Positions 34,064-44,175 of a DNA stretch of 64,000 nucleotides are shown piece after piece; position 1 is the stretch's first letter, and every line of letters starts with the position of its first letter. The stretch is from Parahaliea maris (GTDB taxonomy: Bacteria; Pseudomonadota; Gammaproteobacteria; Pseudomonadales; Halieaceae): contig NZ_VRZA01000001.1 in NCBI RefSeq assembly GCF_008064665.1, forward strand, positions 620,001 through 684,000. Direction: 5' to 3'. A program made the translations under genes and the position numbers. The notes under the pieces are model-generated. The model saw only the letters and a list, made by a program, of their open reading frames with translations, did not search any database and was not told the origin of the DNA.

Positions 34064-36295
34064 TCAAAATTGGTATTCGACCTCTACACCATAGGTTCTT
34101 GGCGAGGCGTAACTCCCACGAATACCCATACCGTTAGCTGCGACTTCATCAAAGTATTTTTCATCGGTCAGATTTCTTCCCCAAATCGAAAATCGCCACT
34201 GTACATCTTCAGTCAAATAACTTACGCGACCATTTAGAAGGCCGTAGCCATCCTGGCGGAGGTGTTTAGCAGCGGGATCTGCTATAAAATCGAAAAGGAA
34301 ATCATCTTTATATGAGTAGGTTAGGACAACCGGTACTGTTCCATGTGACAGATTGAACTCATAGTTTGCACTGACGTAGTAGGAAAACTCAGATGCTCTG
34401 AGCATGGAATCTCCACTGGCGTCATACGGCACATCCACCATCGCCCCAAACCCAGGAATACCTATGGTTTCACGGAAGACCTTAGCGTTAGCATCATAGT
34501 CTTTGTATTCGGAATCGATAAGGTTTAATCCAAAATCGATTGACAGTGAATTGGTTGGGATCCATGTGACATCTAGATCCAGGCCATAAAGTTTTGCATC
34601 AGCCGCGTTTTCTGTTGTAACAATACCAATCGTCCCTGAAGCGGCTCGTGTCACTTGAAGATCTTTGTAATCATAATAATAAATCGAAGTTGCCAAGCGT
34701 AAGGAGTGATTCAAGAAGTCGCCTTTCAATCCTAGTTCGTACATATCCAGGGTCTCTGGGTCTAAACTCTCTGGCGTCGTTGATGCCGGGTAATTGTAAC
34801 CACCGCTTTTGAATCCCTGCGAATACGATGCATAGATTAGTGATTCTCCAAAATGATGCTCCAATACGATCCTGGGAGTAAACTTATTCCAGCTACTGTC
34901 AGCATAGAATGGAACTCCTGGCGTGAAGTATCCCGGTCGCTTTGTTTGCTCCAAACTGACTTTGCGATGTTCGAAGGAATAGCGACCACCAATTGTGATT
35001 GCTGTATTTTCGTTAAGATCCCAAGTCAACTGGCCGAACAACGCGTAGGCTGTTGTCTCCATTTCCTGGTTACCCTGGGAGATGGTAATGGTTGAGCTAT
35101 CAACAAAAACCTCTGAAGTATGTTCGTCTCGATAAAGAAAGGCACCTGCAATCCACTCGATTGAACTGGCAGGGTCTGATATAAATTGTATCTCCTGAGA
35201 GAAAGTCTCCGAGGATTCAGGGAAATCCCCAGGTGTAAGGACTGAGGCACTACTCCCATCGACTTCTCCATACCAGTCATTACTGAAGTCGTCAAAGGTA
35301 GTAATCGAGACCAGGTCCAGAGAAGCGAGATCTACATCAATTCGGAGTTGTCCAGAAAGATCTTCAGTATCTGACTTATCCGTGAGATCTGTCGCTGTCT
35401 CGCTAGGTTTACGGCCGGTGAAACCACCAAAATTCGAAATTCCGAAATTAAGTTCCACTGGCGGCAAGGCATTTTGATGGAGTCCTTCAGCATCATTTTT
35501 TGTCCAATAATCGACAAGTAGATCTGCCGTCATACTATCACTAATATTCCAACGTACTCTGGCACTAACAGAGTTAAGTTCCCTGTCGTCAAACTCCTCG
35601 AGCACACCAGGGATTACGCCATGCGCGAGATTATCGACGTAGCCGTCTCTAGTGCTATAGAGTCCCGAAAGGCGGACACCCAAATCCGAAGACACAGGGA
35701 TATTTACCGTACCCGCCATATCTACTGCATTATAGTTTCCATAACTCGCTCTAAGATCGCCTTCAAGATCATCTACTACATCTTTTCGAATGATACGAAC
35801 TGCACCCCCAGTCGCGTTTCGTCCATACAAAGTACCTTGTGGTCCCTTCAGCACTTCAACCCTCTCAACATCGGCACCCAATCCCATGATGCTCGCTGAA
35901 ACTCTCGGGGAATAGCGATCCTGAATATAGGTGGCTATGCTGGGATCCAAACCGTTAATTGCGAGACGTGTACCGACACCACGTATATATGGGCTCCCCG
36001 TCGGCCCTAAATTTGTAAACACTACCCCTGGAGTCACCATTTGTAACTCTTGAGTGTCCGATATTCCCATATTTTGGAGCGCACTACCTGTGAAGGCCGA
36101 TACCGAAATAGGAACGTCCTGTAGATCTTCTGCTCTTTTTTGCGCAGTAACGATAATCTCTTCGAGTGTTTTGGATGGGCTTTTTTTGTCAGCCGGATCC
36201 AGGTTCTGTGCTAACGTACTTTGACAAACATTAGCCACTAGTGATCCGAAAACTCCCGCAGCAAGTCTTTTTCGATACCCTTTAGATAGCCGCAT
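34064..36295 (-). CDS. TonB-dependent outer-membrane receptor
   Basis: The protein has 743 residues. A signal peptide (residues 1-30, ending TLAQ) is followed by a TonB box EEIIVTAQKR. The plug domain has DVPISVSAFTG, IRGVGTRLAING and VERVEVLKGPQGTLYGRNATGGAVRI, and the beta-barrel ends in VEYQF, with the C-terminal Phe needed for insertion. It belongs to the FecA/CirA-like group that is abundant in sphingomonads and marine oligotrophs for uptake of hydrophobic or aromatic substrates. Operator C lies 97 bp upstream. It probably imports the substrate of the island pathway. Confidence 0.92.
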   Translation of the reverse strand: MRLSKGYRKRLAAGVFGSLVANVCQSTLAQNLDPADKKSPSKTLEEIIVTAQKRAEDLQDVPISVSAFTGSALQNMGISDTQELQMVTPGVVFTNLGPTGSPYIRGVGTRLAINGLDPSIATYIQDRYSPRVSASIMGLGADVERVEVLKGPQGTLYGRNATGGAVRIIRKDVVDDLEGDLRASYGNYNAVDMAGTVNIPVSSDLGVRLSGLYSTRDGYVDNLAHGVIPGVLEEFDDRELNSVSARVRWNISDSMTADLLVDYWTKNDAEGLHQNALPPVELNFGISNFGGFTGRKPSETATDLTDKSDTEDLSGQLRIDVDLASLDLVSITTFDDFSNDWYGEVDGSSASVLTPGDFPESSETFSQEIQFISDPASSIEWIAGAFLYRDEHTSEVFVDSSTITISQGNQEMETTAYALFGQLTWDLNENTAITIGGRYSFEHRKVSLEQTKRPGYFTPGVPFYADSSWNKFTPRIVLEHHFGESLIYASYSQGFKSGGYNYPASTTPESLDPETLDMYELGLKGDFLNHSLRLATSIYYYDYKDLQVTRAASGTIGIVTTENAADAKLYGLDLDVTWIPTNSLSIDFGLNLIDSEYKDYDANAKVFRETIGIPGFGAMVDVPYDASGDSMLRASEFSYYVSANYEFNLSHGTVPVVLTYSYKDDFLFDFIADPAAKHLRQDGYGLLNGRVSYLTEDVQWRFSIWGRNLTDEKYFDEVAANGMGIRGSYASPRTYGVEVEYQF

Positions 36296-36391
36296 TGTTT
36301 AATTCCCTCTTATTATACCTTGCCGGTTTGTAGATATGAGTTCGATTGTGGTTTCAGTGCTACATCGCATGTTGCGAACCACTCCCAACCG

Positions 36392-36407
36392 AACCGACCG
36401 GTCGGGT
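36392..36407. promoter_or_regulatory. TetR-type operator C
   Basis: The sequence aaccgaccggtcgggt contains the perfect 12-bp palindrome ccgaccggtcgg. It sits 97 bp before the TonB receptor start. Confidence 0.8.
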
Positions 36408-36980
36408 GTGTTTAACTCTAGATTTGAATGCCACTCCTGTCAATATCTGCGTTAAAACTTATTTTTATTACGCAAGCGTTTAAAATTCTTCTCCAGATTT
36501 CCAGCTCTCCGGATGTTGCGCGGAGCCTACTGACCAATGTAAGCGCGGGCGCTGCCCTGACATTACGCCGGACACAGTGCCTCCGTTGCTTGCAAGGCCC
36601 TGTACAGCGGTGCCTCACTCACCTTGCGAGTCGGGTAGACGATACCTGGATATGCGCGAAATATTGAAAAGCGCTTGGCCACGCTGAGCAGTCAAACCCT
36701 AGCGCCCTCATCCAGACGTTTTAACTACCCGGGCCCATCGGCACAGCCACCCCAAATCCTCGTTCCGGCACATCTGGGGTGCAAAATTTCCGTCTGCCAC
36801 TCTCCCCAACATCTATTCTGGTTAGCAGAAGATCTGCTTCCCCATGCGGCAATCGCAGGCAAAATCCTGCAACCATGTTAAAGAAAATGCATCCACTTCT
36901 AATTGGTTTCTTAAAGGTTGTTTTCGAGAATATTCGCAAACTCCTCGGTTGACGAGGGATAACAAAATTCGGTATATTCA

Positions 36981-36996
36981 GTCCGACCGGTCGGTC
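36981..36996. promoter_or_regulatory. TetR-type operator D
   Basis: The sequence gtccgaccggtcggtc again holds the perfect core ccgaccggtcgg. It lies about 283 bp before the thiolase ATG, so a long leader or an upstream promoter is implied. Confidence 0.78.
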
Positions 36997-37278
36997 TGTT
37001 TTTGCAGCGAAGTTTGAAAAATGTTCACCAAGAATTGCCGAGAGGCAAATGACTGAGCTAGCCAAATTGCGCACCGGCGATAAAATTTTGGTTCTGTTAA
37101 CCAAATGCTCATGCCAAAAGCAGCTACCCACAATGCGTGAGGCTATGGCATTTTCGGTTTCAGCAGTCCCGCATGATAAGAGTACGCGTATTACCTGACG
37201 GCACATGTCGTCAATTCGCTATAGCCGTTTAGCCCAGAATATCTGACCCACACCGTATTTTCCTCACAGGAGTTATAT

Positions 37279-38466
37279 ATGAAAGAAGCGGTAATCGTCT
37301 CAACTGCGCGCACGCCAATTGGAAAAGCGTTCAAAGGATCGTTCAACAACACTAAATCGCCAACGTTGCTAGGCCACGCCATAAAACATGCGGTGGCCAG
37401 AGCAGACATTGAACCCGGCGAAATCGAAGATGTCGTGGTGGGTTCCGTCCTTAACGCAGGCAGTGCGGGTATGAACGTAGGACGCACTTCCGCTCTGGCT
37501 GCAGGGTTACCCAGTAGCGTCCCCGGTCAAACCATAGATCGCCAGTGTTCATCCGGCTTAATGGCGATCGCTACAGCTGCCAAACAAATCATTGTCGATG
37601 GCATGTCAGTGACCGTTGCCGGAGGTCAGGAGAATATTTCCGAGGTGCAGCAAAAGCTTTTCGAATGGAATGGTAGTAGTGGTGTCGATGAAAACGTGCT
37701 CAAACACAACGAGCATGCGTACATGCCAATGCTGCTCACCGCTGAGTATGTTTCAAAAAAATACGCCCTATCTCGAAACCTCCAGGACGAGTATGCGCTG
37801 AGCTCTCAGCAACGAACAGCGGCAGCGCAGGAAAACAGGGTTTTTGATGATGAAATTGTGCCATTCAATACAACGATGGCGGTTATGGACAAGGAGACGA
37901 AAGTAATAACCTACCAGCCAGTGACTATCACAAAGGATGAAGGCAACCGAATAGACACTACGCTTGCAAGCCTGGAACGGCTTGACCCTATCGTCCAGGG
38001 CGGCTCCATCACAGCGGGAAACGCCAGTCAGTTATCAGACGGCGCTTCTGCTTGTGTACTGATGGATCGCAAACTCGCACAGCAGCGCAACATCGACGTA
38101 TTGGGAGTCTATCGTGGCATTGCAGTGGCGGGGTGCGCACCCGAAGAAATGGGCATTGGTCCAATCTATGCCGTACCCAAGCTGTTAAAACAGCATGGAC
38201 TCAAGGTAAACGATATTGGATTGTGGGAACTTAATGAAGCCTTTGCCTGCCAGGCGCTCTACTGTCGGCAGCAGTTAGGAATTGATCCGGCATTATTCAA
38301 TGTCAATGGCGGGGGTATATCGATCGGCCACCCTTACGGTATGACGGGCTCGCGACTGGTAGGTCATGCCCTACTTGAAGGTAAACGAAGAGGGATAAAA
38401 TATGTCGTTGTCACCATGTGCGTCGGTGGAGGCATGGGTGCCGCCGGATTGTTCGAAGTCGCCTGA
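37279..38466 (+). CDS. thiolase (acetyl-CoA C-acyltransferase)
   Basis: The product has 395 residues. The acyl-accepting cysteine is C90 in [12 protein letters not shown]. The other catalytic residues lie in [19 protein letters not shown] (His) and [13 protein letters not shown] (Cys). The opening [20 protein letters not shown] and the E-A-F of [11 protein letters not shown] are normal. It cleaves a 3-ketoacyl-CoA to acetyl-CoA (or propionyl-CoA) and a shortened acyl-CoA, the last step of beta-oxidation. It stands alone on the plus strand; the downstream gap to 38822 has no gene. Confidence 0.93.
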   Translation: MKEAVIVSTARTPIGKAFKGSFNNTKSPTLLGHAIKHAVARADIEPGEIEDVVVGSVLNAGSAGMNVGRTSALAAGLPSSVPGQTIDRQCSSGLMAIATAAKQIIVDGMSVTVAGGQENISEVQQKLFEWNGSSGVDENVLKHNEHAYMPMLLTAEYVSKKYALSRNLQDEYALSSQQRTAAAQENRVFDDEIVPFNTTMAVMDKETKVITYQPVTITKDEGNRIDTTLASLERLDPIVQGGSITAGNASQLSDGASACVLMDRKLAQQRNIDVLGVYRGIAVAGCAPEEMGIGPIYAVPKLLKQHGLKVNDIGLWELNEAFACQALYCRQQLGIDPALFNVNGGGISIGHPYGMTGSRLVGHALLEGKRRGIKYVVVTMCVGGGMGAAGLFEVA

Positions 38467-38821
38467 ATTCGGAGGGTACCGCTGACTGATTTCAAGGTAC
38501 GAGTGAGGGTAACTCTTTAAGACATTTACTTCCCGTTCAAGGCTGACGGAACTGGATCTAGCGAATTGGCTCGTAGCTCGTCGCAGGAACTTTGATGTTT
38601 AAGGAAGGACACCCCCTGCCAAAAGATATTGCCCGCTCTCGTCCTGAAGTACTGAAATCCGACGCTGCATAGTACATCAGTACAGTTGATTCGTGACCAA
38701 TGATTATGAAGCCTCGAACGTGTCCATTATCAATGGCAACACGAGAAAGATGTAGTTCTTATTTAATAACGGTTAGCCCTTCTATACGTGGGGATCATGA
38801 TAATCTTATCTACAATTCTGG
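38467..38821. other. Intergenic region between convergent genes
   Basis: These 355 bp lie between the thiolase and the convergent MDR gene. No credible coding frame, operator copy or obvious terminator hairpin was seen. Confidence 0.4.
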
Positions 38822-39841
38822 CTATATTTTCAGAATTAGTTTTCCGTGGTTACTACCTTCAAAAAGACGCGTAAAGGATTGATGGAAATTCTCGATTCCT
38901 TCGTCGATGTGTTCTCGAGCCCTTATTTGGCCGTGTAAGAACCAGCGCTCAAGATTTGTATAGGCCTCTTCAAAAAAGTCACTGTAGTAGCGGTTCAAAA
39001 AACCGTGGATAGTGGCAGTTTTTGCTATCACCTGCCACATATTACGGGGACCAGGCGGTAACTCGACGCTGTTATATTGCGCGATCATTCCGCATTCTAT
39101 GAGCCTGGCGTGCTGATTGATATTTGCCAGGGTGGCATCGAGAGCATCACCTCCAACATTATCAAAAAATACATCCACCCCTTCAGGACAGACTTTGCTT
39201 ATCGCCGCAGCGAGTTCGTCGGCGTCTTTCCCTCTGTAATCTATCGCCCCATCAAAACCGAAAAAATTCAGTAAGAGGTCACATTTGTCCGAACCTCCAG
39301 CAATTCCAACCACTCGACACCCCCGGATCTTCGCAATCTGACCAGCGATTGACCCAACTGCGCCCGCCGCCCCGGAAATCAGCACCGTGTCGCCCTTATT
39401 TGGCTTACCGACATGAATCAATCCGTTATACGCAGTCAAACCGATAGGCCCCAACGCGTTGAGGTAAGCAGTCGGTGGAATGTCGTCTTGAATTTCGATT
39501 CTGCGCGTAAACACGCCGGGCTCCATGACAACGTAATCCGCTACAGCCCCCATACCACAAACATATTGGCCGGTTGGAAAGCCCTCGCACCTGCTTTCCA
39601 TAACTTCGCCAACGACGAGACAAGCAATCGGTTTGTCTATTGTTAATTGAACGCTATAGCTGCGATAGTCCATCCACCGCCGCATAGCGGGATCCAAAGA
39701 ACAGTACAGAACACGGACAACAAACTGATTCTTTTCGGGTTTGGGTAACGCAAGTTTGTCTAGCCTGAAATCGCCGCATTGCGGTGTACCCACTGGTCTA
39801 CGGGCGAGCACGATGGCGCGATTTTTCCATGTTCCGGTCAT
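38822..39841 (-). CDS. MDR-family NADP-dependent oxidoreductase (double-bond reductase type)
   Basis: The product has 339 residues of the same class and length as the protein at 31568. Motifs are LYCSLDPAMRRWMDY, LGPIGLTAYNGLIHVG, the Rossmann loop ISGAAGAVGSIAGQIAKIRGCRVVGIAGG, VDVFFDNVGG and PRNMWQVIAKTATIHGF. The family reduces conjugated double bonds in ketones or enoyl compounds with NADPH. It is the last gene of the five-gene minus-strand unit that begins with the crotonase at 44083. Confidence 0.9.
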   Translation of the reverse strand: MTGTWKNRAIVLARRPVGTPQCGDFRLDKLALPKPEKNQFVVRVLYCSLDPAMRRWMDYRSYSVQLTIDKPIACLVVGEVMESRCEGFPTGQYVCGMGAVADYVVMEPGVFTRRIEIQDDIPPTAYLNALGPIGLTAYNGLIHVGKPNKGDTVLISGAAGAVGSIAGQIAKIRGCRVVGIAGGSDKCDLLLNFFGFDGAIDYRGKDADELAAAISKVCPEGVDVFFDNVGGDALDATLANINQHARLIECGMIAQYNSVELPPGPRNMWQVIAKTATIHGFLNRYYSDFFEEAYTNLERWFLHGQIRAREHIDEGIENFHQSFTRLFEGSNHGKLILKI

Positions 39842-39891
39842 TTCTACGCCTCAAGCTTTTAGCGAAACCGCGATTTGGAGGTACTCGATAT

Positions 39892-40659
39892 TTAAATGGT
39901 TGACATTGTTAAACCGCCATCAACGGTTATAACCGAACCCGTCATGTAGCTCGACGCTTTCGAAGCGAGCAGCAGAATCACACCGTCGAGATCTGCAGGA
40001 TTTCCCAGCCGGCGCTGAGGGATACGTTTCTCAAGTTTTTTTCCATAATCAGATTCCAGGAACTCCGTAGCCAGTTCAGTCCTGAAATAGCCGGGCGCTA
40101 CAGCATTTACCCTCACGCCGTACCGGGCCCATTCATACGCCATGGCTTGCGTCAGGTGATTCAGTCCCGCCTTGGCTGCAGCGTAGGCGCCCGTACCCAT
40201 TTGCACACTGGTAGCGAGTGCCGAGGAAATGTTGATAACAAATCCTACACGCTCTCGGCGAATCAGATCATTGACTAACTCACGGGCCAACAACCAAGCC
40301 CCCTTAAGGTTTGTGTTTAGAGCCATATCCCACATATTTTCTGGCATGTCTTTCAAAAGCAGGTCAGTCCCCACACCCGCGTTGTTAACTAACCCCGTTA
40401 CCGGAGAGATTGCGTTGGCGTTTCTGAGGCATTCAATCACACTGCTTGAATCGGTGACGTCGAGTGGAAGTGCATGAGCGACTCCCCCACTTTCGCGGAT
40501 TTGTTCTACCGTATCTTCCAGTTTGTCATGACGACGGGCGCACACGAAGACGGTTGCTCCAGCACTAGCCAGGGTCTTGGCCAGCTGCTTCCCCAATCCC
40601 GTACCGCCCCCGGTGACCAGTATGGTTTCATCCGATAAATTAAAAAATTCCTGCTGCAT
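39892..40659 (-). CDS. SDR-family oxidoreductase
   Basis: This classical short-chain dehydrogenase has 255 residues: cofactor loop TGGGTGLGKQLA, NNAGV, catalytic Ser in INISSALA and YAAAK. The glycine-rich loop is followed by CARRHDKLE, where an arginine after the second strand suggests NADP(H). The end is VDGGLTMSTI. It is related to FabG/gluconate 5-dehydrogenase-type enzymes and probably oxidises or reduces a hydroxyl of the pathway intermediate. It lies 15 bp after the acyl-CoA synthetase stop. Confidence 0.9.
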   Translation of the reverse strand: MQQEFFNLSDETILVTGGGTGLGKQLAKTLASAGATVFVCARRHDKLEDTVEQIRESGGVAHALPLDVTDSSSVIECLRNANAISPVTGLVNNAGVGTDLLLKDMPENMWDMALNTNLKGAWLLARELVNDLIRRERVGFVINISSALATSVQMGTGAYAAAKAGLNHLTQAMAYEWARYGVRVNAVAPGYFRTELATEFLESDYGKKLEKRIPQRRLGNPADLDGVILLLASKASSYMTGSVITVDGGLTMSTI

Positions 40660-40674
40660 TTGGGCTACCTGGAG

Positions 40675-42318
40675 TCATTGGCTGTGTTGGTTTGACGTTG
40701 TGGTACTGTCTGAGCGTGCTTGCAGCACACGCTCCTTGAGTTGATTCTTCTGAACCTTCAACGACGGGGTTCTGGGGAATTCATTACAGATCTCAAGGCT
40801 CTCCGGCCACAAATAACGCGCCAACCCTTTCTCCTGAAGAAATACCGTCACGTCTTCTAGCGTAATATGCGAATTCGCAGTAATCACACAGGCACAAGCC
40901 TTCTCGCCCAATCGGGGATCTGGAAGCCCGATAACCGCGACGTCAGTGATATCCGGATGCGACCTCAAAGCGGTCTCAATTTCGGCTGGTGTAATCGTTA
41001 CACCACCGCGGCGGATAATATCTTTGCTGCGACTGACAAAAGTCATGTAGCCCTTTTCGTCAAAAAATCCGATGTCGCCCGTGCGAAAATACCCCTCCGG
41101 CGAGATGGCCATCTCATTCAGGTCATCTGCCCTGTAATAACCCAAAAAGCGATTTGGGCCGCGAACCAGGATATCGCCCTGCTCCCCGACTGCAACTGGA
41201 TTGTCGTTCTCGTCACAGATCAATACATCTGTGCCGGGCAAGTTCCGCCCTTCCGTCGTCAACAAGTTATCCCAGTCGTCGGTCATACCACCGGTGACAT
41301 GCGCCGGTGATTCAGACATGCCGTACATAGGAAATGGGGTTCCACAAAGCCGGCTTCTGGCGTCAATACGGTAATTAGGAGCTACTCCCGCCACTACCGC
41401 ACGGCTCGCACAGTCGCTATTGATTGTATCGAGAGCGGGACAGGCGAGTATGTCTATCGCATGGGTCGGCATGAGCAGGAAGTGTGTAACCTGATAGCGT
41501 TCCATGAGTGCTATAGCTTCCTCCGCACACCAGTTCCGCATCAGAACTGATTTGCAGCCTTTGAGAAGAGTAAGATAGAACCCTAATAGTGAACTTCCTA
41601 CAAAGCCAAAGGCCGTAATGACCAACTCCACATCCTGATCAGTAACCCGGTGCATATCGGCATAGGCCATTACGGAGAAGCGCGCAGAATTGGCGGAGTG
41701 CATTACGCCTTTGGGCGCTCCAGTAGTTCCACTTGAATAAATCAGCAGCATCAATTCGTCCGGATCCATCTCGCTGCGTGGCGCCGCTATTCCCTGACCG
41801 GATTGCAGGAATCTTGTCCACGATAATGCGTCGCCGCCAGCCAGCGCATCGTCGGGAACCACTACGGTAACCTCCTCGCCCTGCACCGCGAGACGCGCGC
41901 GCTCAAGCTCCTTTTCTTCCCCAAAGCTAAACAGCAACGAAGCACCTGTATGAGAGATAATCCTTTTAATCTGCTCTTGAGAGAACATTGCCGGCAACAA
42001 AGCCGGAACCAGGCCGAAGAGGGAACAGCCGAGAATTGCCACCACAGCTTCGATACAATGCCGGCCGTGAAGGATCACTATATCGCCGGGCTGGCGACCA
42101 GCCTGTGAGGCACTGGCAGCGAACTGCATCGCTCGCGATTTGAGTTCGGCAAAGGTGACCTCGCTTTCCCGGTCGACCAATGCCACCTTCCCGGGGAAAC
42201 GGTCTGCCACCGCTGTGAACGATGTCCAAAAGTCGTCCTGCGACCAATAGCCTTTCTGATAGTACTCTTCGCTAAGACTCTCACTCACGCGGTAACTCGT
42301 AACACTTACTCCTCGCAT
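40675..42318 (-). CDS. acyl-CoA synthetase (AMP-binding, ANL superfamily)
   Basis: The ATG at 42318 gives 547 residues. The P-loop-like AMP motif is LLIYSSGTTGAPKGVMHS. The hinge and C-terminal motifs are GYFRTGDIGFFDEKGYMTFVSRSKDIIRRGG and PRTPSLKVQKNQL, with the catalytic lysine. The opening WTSFTAVADRFPGKVALVDRESEVTFAEL is typical of medium-chain or aromatic acid ligases (FadK/CaiC-like). It would make the CoA thioester that enters the island's beta-oxidation genes. It is in one unit with two SDRs, a crotonase and an MDR. Confidence 0.9.
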   Translation of the reverse strand: MRGVSVTSYRVSESLSEEYYQKGYWSQDDFWTSFTAVADRFPGKVALVDRESEVTFAELKSRAMQFAASASQAGRQPGDIVILHGRHCIEAVVAILGCSLFGLVPALLPAMFSQEQIKRIISHTGASLLFSFGEEKELERARLAVQGEEVTVVVPDDALAGGDALSWTRFLQSGQGIAAPRSEMDPDELMLLIYSSGTTGAPKGVMHSANSARFSVMAYADMHRVTDQDVELVITAFGFVGSSLLGFYLTLLKGCKSVLMRNWCAEEAIALMERYQVTHFLLMPTHAIDILACPALDTINSDCASRAVVAGVAPNYRIDARSRLCGTPFPMYGMSESPAHVTGGMTDDWDNLLTTEGRNLPGTDVLICDENDNPVAVGEQGDILVRGPNRFLGYYRADDLNEMAISPEGYFRTGDIGFFDEKGYMTFVSRSKDIIRRGGVTITPAEIETALRSHPDITDVAVIGLPDPRLGEKACACVITANSHITLEDVTVFLQEKGLARYLWPESLEICNEFPRTPSLKVQKNQLKERVLQARSDSTTTSNQHSQ

Positions 42319-42418
42319 CAACTGAACCTCTACTTCTTTCTTATTTCATTAAAGTGCTGTCAATTGGACACGCGCTATCGCCAGGAATACTCGAAGTTCT
42401 GCGCGCATATTGGCGCTA

Positions 42419-43219
42419 TCAGGACAAGGTCAAACCGCCGTCAATTATCAAGGTCTGGCCGGTAACATAGCTGGCTGCGTCAGATACCAGGTACGCTACA
42501 GCACCTGCGAACTCCTCGGGATTGCCGAGCCGCTTCATGGGGATACCCTCCCGTACGACCTCAAGCCGATCCTCAGGAACTGTCATAGTCAGGCCTGAGC
42601 GAATCTGACCGGGAGCAATCGCATTGACTCGTATACCTTTTTCGGCCCATTGAGCCGCAAGATCCCTCGCCAGGTGTACGACACCGGCTTTACTAGTGGT
42701 ATACGGAACAATTTGTGCCAAATCTGGGGTGAACGAACTAAATGCACCCGTAGAAGCGATAAATAAGATCGAACCCTTACCCTGTTTAATCATGTGACGG
42801 GCTACCTGTCGGGCGGCAACAAACGCACCGGTGAGGTTGACGTCAATAATCTTTTGCCAGCCCGTTAGAGGAATGTCCTCTGGCGCTCCCGACCAGGATG
42901 CTCCCGCATTATTGACGAGAATGTCTATAGAGCCAAAGTCATTTACTACATTGTCGACCATTGACGAAACACTCGCCTCGTCGGATATATCGCATCTTAC
43001 GCCGGCGGTTTTCACGCCAAAAACATCGGATATTTCCCTCGCCAGATCGACGCAAGCAGTCTGTTTACGTGCCGCGAAGACCACATTCGCACCTCGGTCC
43101 GCCAGCGCGGCCCCCAAGGCCCGCGCCAGCTCACCATGGCCCCCGACAATAATGGCGTTACAGCCCGCCAGGGATTCAAGGCGCTGCAGGAAACCGCGGG
43201 TGATGGTTCCATCATTCAT
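42419..43219 (-). CDS. SDR-family oxidoreductase
   Basis: The ATG at 43219 gives 266 residues; GTG at 43237 and ATG at 43222 are alternatives. The cofactor loop is atypical, AIIVGGHGELARALGAALADRG, in place of TGxxxGxG. The catalytic parts are NNAGASWSG, SILFIASTGAF and YTTSKAGVVHLA, and the end is IDGGLTLS. The changed loop may alter cofactor binding. Operator I lies about 50 bp upstream, between this gene and the crotonase, so an internal promoter is possible. Confidence 0.88.
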   Translation of the reverse strand: MNDGTITRGFLQRLESLAGCNAIIVGGHGELARALGAALADRGANVVFAARKQTACVDLAREISDVFGVKTAGVRCDISDEASVSSMVDNVVNDFGSIDILVNNAGASWSGAPEDIPLTGWQKIIDVNLTGAFVAARQVARHMIKQGKGSILFIASTGAFSSFTPDLAQIVPYTTSKAGVVHLARDLAAQWAEKGIRVNAIAPGQIRSGLTMTVPEDRLEVVREGIPMKRLGNPEEFAGAVAYLVSDAASYVTGQTLIIDGGLTLS

Positions 43220-43269
43220 CATTTCACCTTCAGCCACAGAGTAAAATCAGACTATTACACAGCGCCAAC

Positions 43270-43285
43270 GACCTGTCGGTCGATT
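43270..43285. promoter_or_regulatory. TetR-type operator I (degenerate)
   Basis: The sequence gacctgtcggtcgatt has a good right half (ggtcgatt) and a weak left half. It overlaps the end of the crotonase gene and lies just before the SDR. It is the weakest of the nine copies. Confidence 0.5.
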
Positions 43286-44083
43286 TTACTTGCCAGTCCA
43301 GACGGGCTTACGCTTCTCAAGGAACGCACTCACACCTTCTTTCGCATCCTCGGAATGGTGAACCACGTTACAAGTCATGGTTTCGAGTGTAATAAGAGAA
43401 TCCGTATCAGCGTCCAAACCACGGTTCACCGCCTTTTTAGTTGCCCACATGCAAAATGGGCTCAAATTCAACATGGGTTCACAGAACTCCTGAATAAGCT
43501 CGTCAAACCCGTCGGCTGGCGCGGAAGCATTGGCCAGATCCCATTCCACACACTCCTTGCCGGTCAGCAACTTACCCGTAAGCATGAGTTCCTTTGATTT
43601 ACGAATTCCAATGTAGCGAGGTAGGCGGTAAATAGGGCCCGCGCCGCCAAACAGAGCCCGGCGGATGTGAAAGTCGCCGATTTGGGCATCATCACTTGCC
43701 AGACAAAAATCACAGGAAATCATCAACTCAAAGCCTCCAGCGACAGCATACCCCTCTACTGCGGCAATCGTCGGCTTACCCATATTGAACACTTTGTCAT
43801 AGGTCCTGGCAGAATCCTCGGCAAGTCGCAGCGAGGTCTTGGATTCACCGAGAACAGGACCTACAAGTTGATCAAGATCGGCACCCGAACAGAAGGTATT
43901 TCCTCTACCGCGAAACACTACAACAAGCGCTTTGGGGTCGCTAGCTGCGCGATCTACCGCGGCTTCCAACTCCATCAACAACTGAGGGCTTACACAATTT
44001 CGCTTATGCGGCCGGTTCAACCATATGGTGCAAATTCCATTTTCAGCCAGCTCATACTGAATTACATCGTTTTCTTTAGTCAT
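43286..44083 (-). CDS. crotonase / enoyl-CoA hydratase family protein
   Basis: The product has 265 residues. The oxyanion-hole stretch GNTFCSGADLDQL and GYAVAGGFELMISCDF are present, so the first catalytic glutamate (E144 of rat hydratase) is kept. The position of the second glutamate (E164, normally in PEI.LG..PG) reads GDFHIRRALFGGAG, i.e. a histidine. The enzyme may therefore be an isomerase, hydrolase or lyase of the crotonase fold, not a simple hydratase. It is the first gene of the unit and has operator E 93 bp upstream. Confidence 0.88.
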   Translation of the reverse strand: MTKENDVIQYELAENGICTIWLNRPHKRNCVSPQLLMELEAAVDRAASDPKALVVVFRGRGNTFCSGADLDQLVGPVLGESKTSLRLAEDSARTYDKVFNMGKPTIAAVEGYAVAGGFELMISCDFCLASDDAQIGDFHIRRALFGGAGPIYRLPRYIGIRKSKELMLTGKLLTGKECVEWDLANASAPADGFDELIQEFCEPMLNLSPFCMWATKKAVNRGLDADTDSLITLETMTCNVVHHSEDAKEGVSAFLEKRKPVWTGK

Positions 44084-44175
44084 ATAAAAACTCCAAGAAA
44101 ATATATTGTCATTTATATCTTTCCGCCGGACTTTGGAGCAACCCAGGCACGATCCCGGAGCCTACCCAGAAGACC

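Larger units (their letters stand above)
36296..37278. other. Long intergenic region with two operators
   Basis: This stretch of about 1 kb separates the divergent TonB receptor and thiolase genes. It contains operators C and D. No frame in it looks like a gene; the longest (36721-37206, minus) has no family features. It may contain decayed sequence. Confidence 0.5.

Noticed and set aside
36721-37206. Minus-strand frame of 161 codons before the thiolase
   Set aside because: No family features, odd composition, no ribosome site, and it overlaps operator D; it looks like chance open frame.
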